From positions 744,001 to 808,000 of the forward strand of contig NZ_LT635470.1 in the NCBI RefSeq assembly GCF_900120295.1: 64,000 nt of DNA. The letters are read 5' to 3'. The notes under the pieces are model-generated. The model had not been told where the DNA came from, ran no database searches, and saw only the letters and a program-made list of their open reading frames with translations. Position 1 is the stretch's first letter, and the number at the start of each line of letters is the position of its first letter. This document shows positions 15,902 through 26,179 of the stretch, in pieces. Position numbers and translations under genes: made by a program. This DNA comes from Blautia sp. Marseille-P3201T (GTDB taxonomy: Bacteria > Bacillota > Clostridia > Lachnospirales > Lachnospiraceae).

Positions 15902-17182
15902 ATGGTTTTTAAAAAATCTGCTCCTCTTAGAGGAGAAATCACAGTTCCGGGAGACAAATCCATCTCTCACAGAGCTGTTATGTTCGGAGCGCTGGCAAAA
16001 GGAACAACTTCCATTAGCAATTTTTTAAAAGGCGCTGATTGTCTGTCTACCATCTCCTGCTTTGAAAAAATGGGAATTGAAATTGAACAGCTTCCCTCTG
16101 AAATTTTAATTCACGGAAAAGGACTTCATGGCTTAGAAGCTCCGAAAGCCGTGTTAGATGCAGGAAACAGCGGAACTACCACCCGCCTTTTATCCGGTAT
16201 TTTAGCCGGACAGACTTTTTGTACCACTTTAACCGGAGATGCTTCTATTCAGAAACGTCCTATGACACGAATTATCACTCCCCTTTCCCAAATGGGAGGT
16301 AAAATTGAAAGCATATCCGGCAACGGCTGTGCACCGCTGAAAATAACGGGTCATCCTTTAAAACCCATACATTATCTTTCACCGGTAAGCTCTGCACAGG
16401 TAAAGTCCTGTGTTTTATTGGCAGGAATGTATGCAGATGGCATTACAAGAGTGACAGAGCCCTATCTTTCCCGCAACCATTCCGAACTGATGCTCCGCTC
16501 TTTTGGTGCAGACGTTACTTCTGAAGGAACTACTGCGGCTATCACGGGCAATCCTATTTTAGAAGGACAAAAGGTCGTTGTTCCCGGAGATATTTCTTCT
16601 GCGGCTTACTTTATTGCTGCGGGACTTCTAATTCCGGGCTCTGAAATTTTAATCAAAGATGTGGGAATAAATCCTACACGAGATGGAATTCTAAAAGTAT
16701 GCGCAGATATGGGCGCAGATATTCAGCTTTTAAATAAGAGGGAATACGGAAAAGAGCCTGTGGCTGATATTCTGGTAAAACACAGCGAGTTAAAAGCAAC
16801 GGTTATCGAAGGCGCACTTATTCCCACTCTCATTGACGAACTTCCGATGCTTGCTGTTATGGCAGCCTTTGCCCAAGGTACTACCATTATCCGTGATGCA
16901 CAGGAATTAAAGGTAAAAGAGTCTAACCGTCTGGATATTATTGTGCAGCATTTATCTGCTATGGGAGCTGATATTATTCCTACGGAAGACGGCATGGAAA
17001 TACATGGAGGCAAGCCTTTAAAAGGCGCTGTTTTAGACAGCTATATGGATCACAGAATTGCCATGTCCTTTGCCGTTGCCGGTATGGCTGCTGACGGAGA
17101 AACAGAAATTTTAAATGCTTCCTGCGTAGATATCTCCTATCCTGAATTTTATCGGGATATGGCTGCAATTTCTGCTTCATAA
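15902..17182 (+). CDS. aroA: 3-phosphoshikimate 1-carboxyvinyltransferase (EPSP synthase)
   Basis: 426 residues, the family's usual length. Signatures: 'PGDKSISHRAVMFGALAKGTT' near the N terminus (the lysine and the following arginine bind substrate), 'LDAGNSGTTTRLL' (PEP/S3P site), 'GDASIQKRPM' and 'KVKESNRLD' with the catalytic region 'DHRIAMSFAVAG' at the end. Catalyses the sixth shikimate-pathway step. 'AGNSGTTTRL' with 'SAQVKS' suggests a class II (glyphosate-tolerant) form, but that is a tentative reading. GGAGGTTC precedes the ATG; it is co-transcribed with tyrA. Confidence 0.97.
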   Translation: MVFKKSAPLRGEITVPGDKSISHRAVMFGALAKGTTSISNFLKGADCLSTISCFEKMGIEIEQLPSEILIHGKGLHGLEAPKAVLDAGNSGTTTRLLSGILAGQTFCTTLTGDASIQKRPMTRIITPLSQMGGKIESISGNGCAPLKITGHPLKPIHYLSPVSSAQVKSCVLLAGMYADGITRVTEPYLSRNHSELMLRSFGADVTSEGTTAAITGNPILEGQKVVVPGDISSAAYFIAAGLLIPGSEILIKDVGINPTRDGILKVCADMGADIQLLNKREYGKEPVADILVKHSELKATVIEGALIPTLIDELPMLAVMAAFAQGTTIIRDAQELKVKESNRLDIIVQHLSAMGADIIPTEDGMEIHGGKPLKGAVLDSYMDHRIAMSFAVAGMAADGETEILNASCVDISYPEFYRDMAAISAS

Positions 17183-17229
17183 GGTCGTTAAATTTTAAAC
17201 AAATTTTAGAATTTCTATATATTTTTTTA

Positions 17230-17257
17230 TTGATTTATTGTAGTAAATATGTATAAT
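17230..17257 (+). promoter_or_regulatory. promoter of pckA
   Basis: -35 TTGATT (17230-17235), 16-bp spacer, -10 TATAAT (17252-17257), leaving a 5' UTR of about 100 nt. The UTR has no obvious riboswitch. Confidence 0.7.
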
Positions 17258-17364
17258 ATAGAAGAGAAGCAGGGTTTTCCCCTTCTTTAAAAAAGGATAT
17301 CGCAAATCTGTCTTGGCAGGTGAGATTATCGTAATTAATATAAGAGAAAAGAGGTACATGTAAG

Positions 17365-18969
17365 ATGGCAGAATTGAATTTAAGCAAATACGGCATCACT
17401 GGAACAACTGAGATTGTTCACAACCCTTCTTATGAATTATTATTCGCTGAAGAAACAAAACCGGAACTGGAAGGCTTTGAAAAAGGTCAGGAAAGTGAAC
17501 TGGGTGCAGTTAACGTAATGACAGGTGTATACACAGGACGTTCTCCTAAAGACAAATTCATCGTTATGGATGAAAACTCTAAAGACACTGTATGGTGGAC
17601 TTCTGATGAATACAAAAACGACAACCATCCGGCTACACAGGAAGCTTGGGATACTGTAAAAGATATTGCTTTAAAAGAGCTGTCTAACAAAAAACTGTAT
17701 GTTGTAGATGCTTTCTGCGGTGCAAACAAAGATACACGTATGGCCATCCGTTTTATCGTAGAAGTAGCTTGGCAGGCACATTTTGTTACAAACATGTTCA
17801 TTCAGCCTACTGAAGAAGAGCTGAAAGACTTCGAACCAGACTTTATCGTATACAATGCTTCTAAAGCAAAAGTTGAAAACTACAAAGAATTAGGATTAAA
17901 CTCTGAAACAGCTGTTATGTTCAACATCACAAGCCGTGAGCAGGTTATCGTAAATACATGGTACGGCGGAGAAATGAAAAAAGGTATGTTCTCTATGATG
18001 AACTACTACCTTCCATTAAAAGGTATCGCTTCCATGCACTGCTCTGCAAACACAGACTTAAATGGTGAAAACACAGCAATTTTCTTCGGTCTTTCCGGAA
18101 CAGGAAAAACTACACTTTCCACAGATCCAAAACGTCTCTTAATCGGTGATGATGAACACGGCTGGGATGACAACGGTGTATTTAACTTTGAAGGCGGATG
18201 CTACGCAAAAGTTATCGACTTAGATAAAGATTCTGAACCAGATATCTACAATGCAATCAAACGTGACGCTCTTCTTGAGAACGTAACATTAGATGCAGAA
18301 GGAAAAATCGACTTTACAGATAAGAGTGTAACAGAAAATACTCGTGTATCTTATCCAATTAACCACATTGAAAACATTGTTCGCCCTGTATCTTCTGCTC
18401 CAGCTGCAAAAGAAGTTATCTTCTTATCTGCAGATGCATTTGGTGTATTGCCACCAGTATCTATTCTGACACCAGAACAGACACAGTACTACTTCCTTTC
18501 TGGATTTACAGCAAAATTAGCTGGTACAGAACGTGGAATTACAGAACCTACACCAACATTCTCTGCTTGCTTTGGACAGGCATTCTTAGAGCTGCACCCA
18601 ACAAAATATGCAGAAGAACTTGTTAAGAAAATGCAGCAGAGCGGAGCAAAAGCTTACCTTGTTAACACAGGTTGGAATGGTACAGGAAAACGTATCTCCA
18701 TCAAAGATACTCGTGGTATCATCGATGCAATCTTAAACGGAGATATCTTAAACGCTCCTACAAAGAAAATTCCATACTTCAACTTCGAAGTACCTACAGA
18801 ACTTCCAGGTGTTGATACAAACATTCTTGATCCTCGTGATACTTATGCAGATGCTTCCGAATGGGAAACAAAAGCAAAAGATTTAGCTCAGAGATTTGTT
18901 AAGAACTTTGCTAAATACGAAGGAAATGAAGCTGGTAAAGCTTTAGTTTCTGCTGGTCCTCAGGAATAA
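17365..18969 (+). CDS. pckA: phosphoenolpyruvate carboxykinase (ATP)
   Basis: 534 residues, standard for the ATP-dependent enzyme. It carries the kinase P-loop '[11 protein letters not shown]' (about 247-257), '[23 protein letters not shown]' with the metal-binding aspartate, and the PEPCK N-terminal motif 'TGRSPKDKF'. Interconverts oxaloacetate and PEP; in fermenting Clostridia it often runs in the PEP-carboxylating direction towards succinate/propionate. It stands alone, with its own promoter, and shares a bidirectional terminator with the convergent gene. Codon use is strongly biased, as in highly expressed genes. Confidence 0.98.
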   Translation: MAELNLSKYGITGTTEIVHNPSYELLFAEETKPELEGFEKGQESELGAVNVMTGVYTGRSPKDKFIVMDENSKDTVWWTSDEYKNDNHPATQEAWDTVKDIALKELSNKKLYVVDAFCGANKDTRMAIRFIVEVAWQAHFVTNMFIQPTEEELKDFEPDFIVYNASKAKVENYKELGLNSETAVMFNITSREQVIVNTWYGGEMKKGMFSMMNYYLPLKGIASMHCSANTDLNGENTAIFFGLSGTGKTTLSTDPKRLLIGDDEHGWDDNGVFNFEGGCYAKVIDLDKDSEPDIYNAIKRDALLENVTLDAEGKIDFTDKSVTENTRVSYPINHIENIVRPVSSAPAAKEVIFLSADAFGVLPPVSILTPEQTQYYFLSGFTAKLAGTERGITEPTPTFSACFGQAFLELHPTKYAEELVKKMQQSGAKAYLVNTGWNGTGKRISIKDTRGIIDAILNGDILNAPTKKIPYFNFEVPTELPGVDTNILDPRDTYADASEWETKAKDLAQRFVKNFAKYEGNEAGKALVSAGPQE

Positions 18970-18980
18970 TTGAAGACAGT

Positions 18981-19024
18981 AAAAGAGGTAGCGGCTGAAA
19001 TTCAGCCAACTACCTCTTTTTTTA
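18981..19024. terminator. bidirectional terminator between pckA and the convergent gene
   Basis: Arms AAAAGAGGTAG (18981-18991) and CTACCTCTTTT (19010-19020) enclose a second pair GGCTGAA/TTCAGCC. T-tracts occur on both strands. It overlaps the stop codon of the convergent gene at 19002. Confidence 0.85.
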
Positions 19025-19793
19025 ATATTCCAAACCCATTTCCTAAATGCTTTCCTTCCAACAAATAATTTCTGGCAGCTTTTTGTAATCCTGTACTTTG
19101 AGGATATTTTGTATAATCCTCCTGCTCTTTTCCAAAAATACGCTGTTCTGCCTGTCTGACATCGTAATCAACTTCTTTAATTTCAAAGAATTCCTGAAAT
19201 TTCACAATATTAGATGACTTAGAAAGAACTTCCTTCAGCCCCGGATATAACAGCCAGGAATGACAAAAATAAATATAATCTCCTTTAAAAAATTGTTCTG
19301 CTTTTTGAAAGGAGTTCCTGCATTTTTCTATATCCAACTTCTCTCCCGCAGGAATATGAATACTGATAGCCGGTATCTTCTTTCCTTCACAGTAATATGT
19401 AGTTTTTTCAAATTGTAATCTTCCCAATCGAAAAAGTCTTCCATCTAAATGTATAGAAAGCCACTGAGGCTTGTTCAATCCGTATTCCTTAAATTTTTCC
19501 TTACAATCCTCTGACCAAATTGTCAAATCATAAAAAGTATCATAATAGATTTCATCAGAAATACCCATTTTGCAAAATTCCGGATATTTTTCACAGGCCA
19601 TTCTGCTGTATAAGTATAACAATTTTATTCGATAATTTTTTTCCTGTACAATTCTTTCAAAAAAAGTTTGCCGTGTATAAAGAAAAGCTTCCTTGAAATC
19701 TTCATATTCCTGTTCTGATAGAGGAAGAGCTAAAAGTTCTTTTTTAGCTTCTGAATTCAAGGATATCTTCTCTAAAAATTCTGCCAGTTCCAT
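19002..19793 (-). CDS. acyltransferase-like protein (DUF5596 / GNAT-like C-terminal domain)
   Basis: 263 residues with the shape of DUF5596-type proteins: an N-terminal helical half ('EKYPEFCKMGISDEIYYDTFYDLTIW') and a C-terminal GNAT-like half ('LFRLGRLQFEKTTYY', 'ISIHIPAGEKLDIEKCRNSF', 'YIYFCHSWLLYPGL'). No catalytic residues are assigned. It begins 7 nt after queA on the same strand, so it is probably the last gene of the pheST-phosphatase-queA run. The substrate is unknown. Confidence 0.7.
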   Translation of the reverse strand: MELAEFLEKISLNSEAKKELLALPLSEQEYEDFKEAFLYTRQTFFERIVQEKNYRIKLLYLYSRMACEKYPEFCKMGISDEIYYDTFYDLTIWSEDCKEKFKEYGLNKPQWLSIHLDGRLFRLGRLQFEKTTYYCEGKKIPAISIHIPAGEKLDIEKCRNSFQKAEQFFKGDYIYFCHSWLLYPGLKEVLSKSSNIVKFQEFFEIKEVDYDVRQAEQRIFGKEQEDYTKYPQSTGLQKAARNYLLEGKHLGNGFGILKKEVVG

Positions 19794-19799
19794 AAGCAG

Positions 19800-20825
19800 T
19801 TACTCAATAAACATGGCATCGCCAAAACTGAAAAAGCGATAACGCTCTTTTACTGCTTCTTCATAGGCATGTATAATCTTTTCTTTTCCTGCCAGCGCAG
19901 AAACCAGCATCAAAAGTGTAGACTCCGGCAAATGAAAATTGGTAATTAAAGCATCAATCATCTTGAATTGGTAACCGGGATAGATAAAAATATCCGTCCA
20001 GCCGCTTTTAGCCTGTAAAATTCCGTTTTCATCCGTAGCAGACTCAAGTGTTCTGCAGCTGGTAGTTCCTACGGAAATCACTCTTCCACCCTTTGCCTTT
20101 GTTTCATTGATAATTTTTGCCTGTTCTTCTTCTACTACATAAAATTCAGAATGCATATGATGATTTTCTACATCATCTACCTTCACAGGACGAAAAGTAC
20201 CAAGTCCCACATGAAGAGTTACATGAGCAATTTTCACACCTTTTTTTTCTATTTTTTCTAATAATTCCTTTGTAAAATGAAGTCCCGCTGTAGGCGCTGC
20301 TGCACTTCCTTCATTTTTTGCATATACCGTCTGATAACGTTCCTTATCCTGCAGTTTATGAGTAATATAAGGAGGCAGAGGCATTTCTCCCAGTTTGTCC
20401 AATATTTCTTCAAAAATCCCTTCATACTGAAACTGTATCAGACGATTTCCTTCTTCTACAATATCCAGTACTTCTCCAATTAAAAGTCCGTCACCAAAGC
20501 TGATTTTTGTTCCCGGTTTTGCCTTTTTCCCCGGTTTCACTAAGGTTTCCCATACATTATTCTCTCTTCGTTTTAATAAAAGGATTTCAATCCCTGCATC
20601 TGTTCCGATTTTACTTCCATATAAACGGGCCGGTATAACTCTTGTATCATTGATAACAAGACAATCCTCCGGATTTAAATAATCAATAATATGTTTAAAA
20701 TCCGTATGGCAGATTTCACCGGTTTCTTTGTCCAAATGCATCAGTCTGGAAGATGATCGATCTAATAATGGGTCCTGAGCAATCAGTTCTTCTGGTAAAT
20801 CATAATAAAAGTCTGCTGTTCTCAT
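19800..20825 (-). CDS. queA: S-adenosylmethionine:tRNA ribosyltransferase-isomerase
   Basis: 341 residues. Makes epoxyqueuosine in the wobble base of queuosine tRNAs. Diagnostic stretches: '[20 protein letters not shown]' at the N terminus, '[13 protein letters not shown]', '[13 protein letters not shown]', '[14 protein letters not shown]', '[18 protein letters not shown]'. No tgt gene follows here; the next gene is an acyltransferase-like ORF. Start preceded by GAGAGGAGAAACC. Queuosine genes are often mixed with tRNA-synthetase genes, as here (pheST upstream). Confidence 0.97.
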   Translation of the reverse strand: MRTADFYYDLPEELIAQDPLLDRSSSRLMHLDKETGEICHTDFKHIIDYLNPEDCLVINDTRVIPARLYGSKIGTDAGIEILLLKRRENNVWETLVKPGKKAKPGTKISFGDGLLIGEVLDIVEEGNRLIQFQYEGIFEEILDKLGEMPLPPYITHKLQDKERYQTVYAKNEGSAAAPTAGLHFTKELLEKIEKKGVKIAHVTLHVGLGTFRPVKVDDVENHHMHSEFYVVEEEQAKIINETKAKGGRVISVGTTSCRTLESATDENGILQAKSGWTDIFIYPGYQFKMIDALITNFHLPESTLLMLVSALAGKEKIIHAYEEAVKERYRFFSFGDAMFIE

Positions 20826-20840
20826 GGTTTCTCCTCTCTA

Positions 20841-21449
20841 CTATCTGACATAATATACCACATCTTCTTCAAGAAGTACTGCCTTGTTTTCTTTGATTTC
20901 TACAATATTCACACTGCAGTTAGGTGGAACTTTTCCATGCCAGAAATTTGCAATATCTGCGTCTTCATATACATTCTGTAAAAGAGCACGCACTGCACAC
21001 CCATGAGAAGCAATCAGTATATTTTTGTCCTGCAATTCTTCTCTGGCAGTAATATCTTCCCAGAAATCTCTGGTTCTGGCACAAATCTGAGTAAGTTCCT
21101 CTCCTCCCCTGGGAGCTTTATAATCTTTTGTATTATGGAAAAAATTATAAAGCATTTCCTGAGGAAGCAGGGAGGAATTTTCTCCCTCCCATTCGCCAAA
21201 ACAGATTTCCTGTATTCTTTTATCCTCATAAATAGGAACTTCTCTGTTATAAAGAGCCAATTTTGCCGTATCTTTTGCTCTTTTTAAGGGGCTGGTAAAA
21301 CAACAGTAAAAAGGAATTTCTTTCAGTGCCTCTCCTGTTTTTTCTGCCAGCGCAATACCATTTTCATTTAACTCAGTGTCAGAAGCACCCTGCAGCCTTT
21401 TTTGCACATTCCACTGGGTTTCTCCATGTCTAAGAATATATAACTTCAT
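20841..21449 (-). CDS. histidine phosphatase superfamily protein
   Basis: 202 residues opening 'MKLYILRHGETQWNVQKRLQG', with the phosphohistidine loop L-R-H-G-E, and a second catalytic histidine in 'ILIASHGCAVRALL'. The C-terminal half has 'CFTSPLKRAKDTA' typical of phosphoglycerate-mutase/CobC-like phosphatases. The substrate cannot be read from sequence. It lies 2 nt after pheT and 15 nt before queA, so it is co-transcribed. Confidence 0.9.
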   Translation of the reverse strand: MKLYILRHGETQWNVQKRLQGASDTELNENGIALAEKTGEALKEIPFYCCFTSPLKRAKDTAKLALYNREVPIYEDKRIQEICFGEWEGENSSLLPQEMLYNFFHNTKDYKAPRGGEELTQICARTRDFWEDITAREELQDKNILIASHGCAVRALLQNVYEDADIANFWHGKVPPNCSVNIVEIKENKAVLLEEDVVYYVR

Positions 21450-21451
21450 AA

Positions 21452-23842
21452 TTACTTACGCAGCTCGATACCAAGTCTTTCCAGACCATTGAGGATTTTT
21501 TTCATGGCTGCATTTACATCTGCATCCTCTAAAGTTCTGTCTTTTGCACGGAAGGTAACAGAGTATGCCATAGATTTATAGCCTTCCTTAATCTGACTTC
21601 CTTCATAAATATCGAACAACTGGTAATTTTCCAGAATTTTTCCACCTCTTTGTGCAATCACTGCTTCGATTTCTCCTGCTAATACTTCTTTCGGAACTAC
21701 CATACTGATGTCACGGCTTACAGCAGGGAATTTTGCAATACCTTCGTACTTTCTGTCAAAAGTTGCGAAGTCTAAAATTGCAGGAATATCCAGAACAGCT
21801 ACATAAGCTTTTTCTCCGATACCATAAGAAGCTGCAACAGTTGGGTGAACTTCTCCCATATATCCAATAACAGTTTTGTCATAAATAATTTCTGCCTGAC
21901 GTCCCGGATGAAGGAATGGTTTGCCTGCATTTGGATTATATTCTTCCTTTTTATGCATGCCGATTTTGTCTAAGAATTCCTCTACAACACCTTTCATGGA
22001 GAAGAAATCTCCTGCGCCATACATTCCTAATGTGAACATCATTCTTTCTTCCGGAAGCTCTGTTAAAGGTAATTCTTTTGGAAGATAGATATTTCCTAAT
22101 TCGTATAAACGAACATCTTTATTTCTTCTCTTATAGTTTGTTCCCAGAGATGTGAGCATACCATTTAAAGAAACAGTTCTCATAATACTGAAATCTTCTC
22201 CTAAAGGATTAGAAATCACAATGGCTTTTCTTAACTCATCATTTTCAGGAATTAATAATTTATCAAACACTTTCGGACTTTCAAAAGAATAGCAGTATCC
22301 CTGAGAAAATCCGTTAAACTCTGCCATATCTCTTGCAACCTGTTCAATACGCAGTTTAAATGGAAGCTTTCCTGTAGTTGCCTCACCTTTTGGCAATGTT
22401 GTTGGAATGTTATCATAGCCATAAAAACGAGCTACTTCTTCTGCTAAATCTGCAATACGGAAAATATCATGTCTGAAAGTAGGCGCTACAATTTCTCCTG
22501 TACTTTCATCATATTCTAATTCAACTCTGCTTAAATATTCTAACATTTCTTCTTTAGAAAGCTCTGTTCCCAGAAGGCTGTTAATCTTATCTGCATCAAA
22601 AGCAACACGTACCGGCTCTTTTACTTTTGAATATACATCTGCCATACCGCCTACAACTTCACCGCAGCCAAATTCTTCGATTAGCTGACAAGCTCTGTCA
22701 ATAGCTGCCTGTGCATTATTCGGGTCTAATCCTTTTTCAAATTTACCGGAAGCATCTGTACGAAGTCCCACTTTTTTGCTGGACAGACGGATATTCACAC
22801 CGTCAAAGCATGCTGCTTCTAACAGAACCGTTGTTGCATTTTCTGTAATCATGGAGTTTTCTCCACCCATAATTCCGGCAATTCCAACAGGCTTCTTTCC
22901 ATCGCAAATCATCAGTACAGAGTCATCTAATACGCGTTCCTGTCCGTCCAAGGTAACGAATTTTTCATCTTTTTTCGCACGGCGGACAATAATTTCCTGT
23001 CCTTCAATGGTATCCATATCATAAGCATGCATTGGCTGTCCAAATTCTTCCATAACATAATTGGTAATGTCTACCAGATTGTTGATCGGACGAATACCGT
23101 TAGCTGCCAGGCAACGCTGCATCCATTTTGGTGAAGGTCCAATTTTTACATTTTTTACCATTCTCGCACAGTAACGAGGACAAAGATCTTTGTCTTCTAC
23201 AGTTACTTTTACATAATCGTTTACATCTTCAGAATTTCCTTTCACTTCTACAACCGGTGGGTAAAATGGCTTCTGGAAAGTAGCTGCTGCTTCTCTTGCA
23301 ATACCGATAACACTGTAACAGTCTACACGATTAGAAGTAATTTCATATTCAAATACCACATCATTGAAACCCAAAGCTTCAATTGCACTTGCTCCAACTT
23401 CTGCGTCTTCCGGAAAAATATAAATTCCATCTTCTGCCGCTTCCGGATAGAACTCTGTTGTAGAGCCCAGTTCTTCAATAGAGCACATCATACCGCAGGA
23501 CTCTACGCCACGCAGTTTTCCTGTTTTAATTTTTGTTCCGCCAGCAACACTTCCGCCGTCTAATACAACCGGAATTTTATCCCCTTCCTGTACATTGGAT
23601 GCACCTGTTACAATCTGAACCGTTTCTGTTCCGATATTTACCTGACAAACAATCAATTTATCCGCATCCGGATGTCTTTCAATTTTTTCAATCTGTCCAA
23701 TGACAATCTTTTCAAGGTCTGCATCCAGTTCTTCAAAACCTTCTACCTTTGTTCCTGATAAGGTCATTGCATCTGTATATTCCTGTGCAGTAACATCTAA
23801 ATCCGGCACATATTTTTTAATCCATGATAATGATGTATTCAT
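21452..23842 (-). CDS. pheT: phenylalanyl-tRNA synthetase beta subunit
   Basis: 796 residues, normal length. N-terminal tRNA-binding (EMAP/OB) domain 'IGQIEKIERHPDADKLIVCQV' (about 46-66), B3/B4 editing domain, B5 ('GTELSKEEMLEYLSRVELEY'), a class II-like core and the C-terminal FDX-ACB anticodon-binding domain ('AVSRDISMVVPKEV...SVTFRAKDRTLEDADV'). Forms the alpha2beta2 enzyme with PheS and edits Tyr-tRNA-Phe. It starts 14 nt after pheS under T-box control. Confidence 0.98.
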   Translation of the reverse strand: MNTSLSWIKKYVPDLDVTAQEYTDAMTLSGTKVEGFEELDADLEKIVIGQIEKIERHPDADKLIVCQVNIGTETVQIVTGASNVQEGDKIPVVLDGGSVAGGTKIKTGKLRGVESCGMMCSIEELGSTTEFYPEAAEDGIYIFPEDAEVGASAIEALGFNDVVFEYEITSNRVDCYSVIGIAREAAATFQKPFYPPVVEVKGNSEDVNDYVKVTVEDKDLCPRYCARMVKNVKIGPSPKWMQRCLAANGIRPINNLVDITNYVMEEFGQPMHAYDMDTIEGQEIIVRRAKKDEKFVTLDGQERVLDDSVLMICDGKKPVGIAGIMGGENSMITENATTVLLEAACFDGVNIRLSSKKVGLRTDASGKFEKGLDPNNAQAAIDRACQLIEEFGCGEVVGGMADVYSKVKEPVRVAFDADKINSLLGTELSKEEMLEYLSRVELEYDESTGEIVAPTFRHDIFRIADLAEEVARFYGYDNIPTTLPKGEATTGKLPFKLRIEQVARDMAEFNGFSQGYCYSFESPKVFDKLLIPENDELRKAIVISNPLGEDFSIMRTVSLNGMLTSLGTNYKRRNKDVRLYELGNIYLPKELPLTELPEERMMFTLGMYGAGDFFSMKGVVEEFLDKIGMHKKEEYNPNAGKPFLHPGRQAEIIYDKTVIGYMGEVHPTVAASYGIGEKAYVAVLDIPAILDFATFDRKYEGIAKFPAVSRDISMVVPKEVLAGEIEAVIAQRGGKILENYQLFDIYEGSQIKEGYKSMAYSVTFRAKDRTLEDADVNAAMKKILNGLERLGIELRK

Positions 23843-23856
23843 TTTTTTCTCTCCTC

Positions 23857-24876
23857 CTAGAACTGACGTAAAAATCTTGTGTCATTTTCATATAATAAAC
23901 GCATATCGTCGATTTCATATTTTAAAAGTGCAATACGTTCAAGACCTACGCCAAATGCAAATCCTGTATATTCTTCCGGATCAATTCCACACATTTCCAG
24001 AACATGAGGATGTACCATACCACAACCTAAAATTTCAATCCAGCCGGAACCTTTGCAGAAACGACAGCCCTTGCCTCCACATTTGAAGCAGGAAACATCT
24101 ACCTCTGCACTTGGCTCTGTAAACGGGAAATGATGAGGACGGAATTTTGTTTTTGTTTCCGGTCCGAACAATTCCTTTGCAAACTCTTCTAAAGTTCCCT
24201 TTAAATCTGCAAATGTAATGTGCTTGTCAATAACCAGACCTTCAATCTGATGGAAAGATGGAGAATGTGTGGCATCTACTTCGTCAGAGCGGAATACTCT
24301 TCCCGGTGCAATCATACGAATTGGCAGTTTGCCCTGTTCCATTACTCGCGCCTGTACCGGTGAAGTCTGTGTACGAAGTACAATATTTTTATTTACATAG
24401 AAAGTATCCTGTTCATCTTTTGCAGGATGTCCTTCCGGAATATTTAATTTTTCAAAATTATACAAATCATATTCTACTTCAGGACCTTCTACTACTTCAT
24501 AGCCCATACCGATGAAAATTCTTTCAACTTCTTCCAGAGCAATGGTATTTGGGTGACGATGCCCGATTTCCATTTTCTTTGCAGGAAGTGTTACATCAAT
24601 CACTTCTTCTTTTAACTTTTTCTCTAAAGCTTCTGCTTCTAATTTTGTCTTTGTCTCTTCTAAAAGACCTTCTAACTCAGCTCTTACCTCATTTACCCAC
24701 TGACCAACTTTTGGTCTGTCTTCCGGGGCAACATCTTTCATTCCTTTTAAAACTGCAGTTAATTCACCCTTTTTACCTAAAAATGCAACACGCACTTCAT
24801 TTAACTTATCCAAAGAATTTGCTTCCTGAATACGCTTTGCAGCTTCTTCCTGAATATGCTGTAATTTTTCTTTCAT
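23857..24876 (-). CDS. pheS: phenylalanyl-tRNA synthetase alpha subunit
   Basis: 339 residues. N-terminal coiled coil (about 1-90), then the class II catalytic core with '[12 protein letters not shown]' and '[25 protein letters not shown]' (motif 2), and '[16 protein letters not shown]' (motif 3). The alanine in 'GFAFGVG' is the usual amino-acid-pocket residue. A cysteine pair set ([14 protein letters not shown]) is typical of Gram-positive PheS. First gene after the Phe T-box. AAAGGAGAAAGTC precedes the ATG. Confidence 0.98.
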   Translation of the reverse strand: MKEKLQHIQEEAAKRIQEANSLDKLNEVRVAFLGKKGELTAVLKGMKDVAPEDRPKVGQWVNEVRAELEGLLEETKTKLEAEALEKKLKEEVIDVTLPAKKMEIGHRHPNTIALEEVERIFIGMGYEVVEGPEVEYDLYNFEKLNIPEGHPAKDEQDTFYVNKNIVLRTQTSPVQARVMEQGKLPIRMIAPGRVFRSDEVDATHSPSFHQIEGLVIDKHITFADLKGTLEEFAKELFGPETKTKFRPHHFPFTEPSAEVDVSCFKCGGKGCRFCKGSGWIEILGCGMVHPHVLEMCGIDPEEYTGFAFGVGLERIALLKYEIDDMRLLYENDTRFLRQF

Positions 24877-24915
24877 GACTTTCTCCTTTTATTTCTATAT
24901 TTAGATGCAAAGAAC

Positions 24916-24931
24916 GATTTCCTATGAAATA
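24916..24931 (-). repeat. post-terminator motif copy (after pheST T-box terminator)
   Basis: Minus-strand ATTTCATAGGAAATC directly after the T-tract of the T-box terminator, matching copies at 7880 and 42041. Confidence 0.6.
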
Positions 24932-25194
24932 AAAAAGCTCCGCCCCAAAAAGGGACGAAGTCATTATAATCTCGCGGTACCACCCTCGTTCCTGTCAAAC
25001 ACATGACAGGCACTCGTATCTGTTTAACGCACAGTTACGTCATTTCCTACTTCTGTAAAATACAGTTTCAAAAATGCAGCTCCGGTGGGAATTTCAATAT
25101 CTGTCCGAACTGAGGAAAGCTTACAGCCAATGACTTTCCATCTCTGGCAGAAAACAGGTATCTACTGACACTTTCTTTGCTTTTTTCATATCTG
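24930..25194 (-). ncRNA. T-box leader of pheST (Phe specifier TTC)
   Basis: The antiterminator motif GAGGGTGGTACCGCGAG lies at about 24972-24988 on the minus strand. The specifier is read as TTC (25089-25091) in the context GAAA-TTC-CCACCGGAGC. The spacing to GGAG is the same as in the leuS leader. The terminator is CTTCGTCCC/GGGGCGGAG (24935-24961) followed by CTTTTTT. It would sense uncharged tRNA-Phe and control pheS-pheT and probably the genes downstream. Confidence 0.93.
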
Positions 25195-25200
25195 CCCTTT

Positions 25201-25229
25201 ATTTTAGCCACTTTCTTATCTGATGTCAA
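25201..25229 (-). promoter_or_regulatory. promoter of the pheST T-box transcript
   Basis: -35 TTGACA (25224-25229), 17-bp spacer, -10 TAAAAT (25201-25206). The -35 overlaps the TGA stop (25226-25228) of the upstream YihY-family gene. Confidence 0.8.
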
Positions 25230-26140
25230 GATTTTCTTTCATCTTCTTCCTTTTCTTCATCCTCATCACTCTTTAAAAGCTGATAATATTCTCTTCTGAT
25301 TGTCTGTGCCGCCATCTGATGAACCTGTTCGATTTTCTCTTCAAAATAATGGTTTACCTGTGCACCAATCATCACAAACATCATACAAAAGTATAGCCAC
25401 AGCAACACCAATACAATGGTTGTCATACTTCCATACATATTTGCGGCTCCGTTATAAAAATCAATATACAAAGAAAAACAAAAAGAAAACGCAGACCAGC
25501 ATACAGCACACAAAAGTGCTCCCGGAAACTGACTTCGAAAGGTTGCTTTTCTATTAGGAATAAATTTATACATCAGCAGAAAAACAAGGCACAATGCACT
25601 GAGAGTAATTACTACCCTCATACTGATAATCATAGTTACAATTTTTTCCATAAAAGGGAAATGGCTGCTAAGCTCTCTTTGTAAACTATTTCCGAATACC
25701 TGTAAGATCAGTGTCAATATAATTGATATTACAAAAACTAAGGTATAAAACACTGCCCGAATTCTGCTGACCAGAAAGTTTCTGGTTTCTTTTACTTGAT
25801 AAATGTTATTAAATCCTCTGGTCAATGCCTGTATTCCCTTCCCTGCAGACCACATGGCAATCACCGCAGAAATTGGTACAACACCCAGAGATTTTTCATA
25901 AACCTCGTTTACAATACTTTGTATAAATGTCTCAAAATTCTCCGGACATACTTGAAGTACAGCATTAACCACCTCTGTTTTTGTCAAAGGCGTATATTTT
26001 ACAGAAGTCATCAAAAGAAGCATGAACGGGATAAAAGAGAGTATGATAAAATATGCCGCCTGTGCCGCATAAGCAGTTACATGACGTTCATTCATACTAT
26101 CCATAAATCCTTTGATTATATTAAGGAAACGTTTTACCAC
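25226..26140 (-). CDS. YihY/virulence factor BrkB family membrane protein
   Basis: 304 residues with about six membrane helices (first at residues 29-45, last at about 240-265) and the family's early motif 'AYAAQAAYFIILSFIPFMLLL'. Other landmarks: 'VIAMWSAGKGIQALTRGFNNIY', 'KFIPNRKATFRSQFPGALL' and a charged C-terminal tail. The GTG start has GGGGGTGAGA upstream. The family is often mis-annotated as RNase BN; transport or envelope roles are proposed but unproven. It ends over the pheST promoter. Confidence 0.92.
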   Translation of the reverse strand: MVKRFLNIIKGFMDSMNERHVTAYAAQAAYFIILSFIPFMLLLMTSVKYTPLTKTEVVNAVLQVCPENFETFIQSIVNEVYEKSLGVVPISAVIAMWSAGKGIQALTRGFNNIYQVKETRNFLVSRIRAVFYTLVFVISIILTLILQVFGNSLQRELSSHFPFMEKIVTMIISMRVVITLSALCLVFLLMYKFIPNRKATFRSQFPGALLCAVCWSAFSFCFSLYIDFYNGAANMYGSMTTIVLVLLWLYFCMMFVMIGAQVNHYFEEKIEQVHQMAAQTIRREYYQLLKSDEDEEKEEDERKS

Positions 26141-26179
26141 ACTCTCACCCCCATCTTCTTAACAATATGAGCAATTGTA

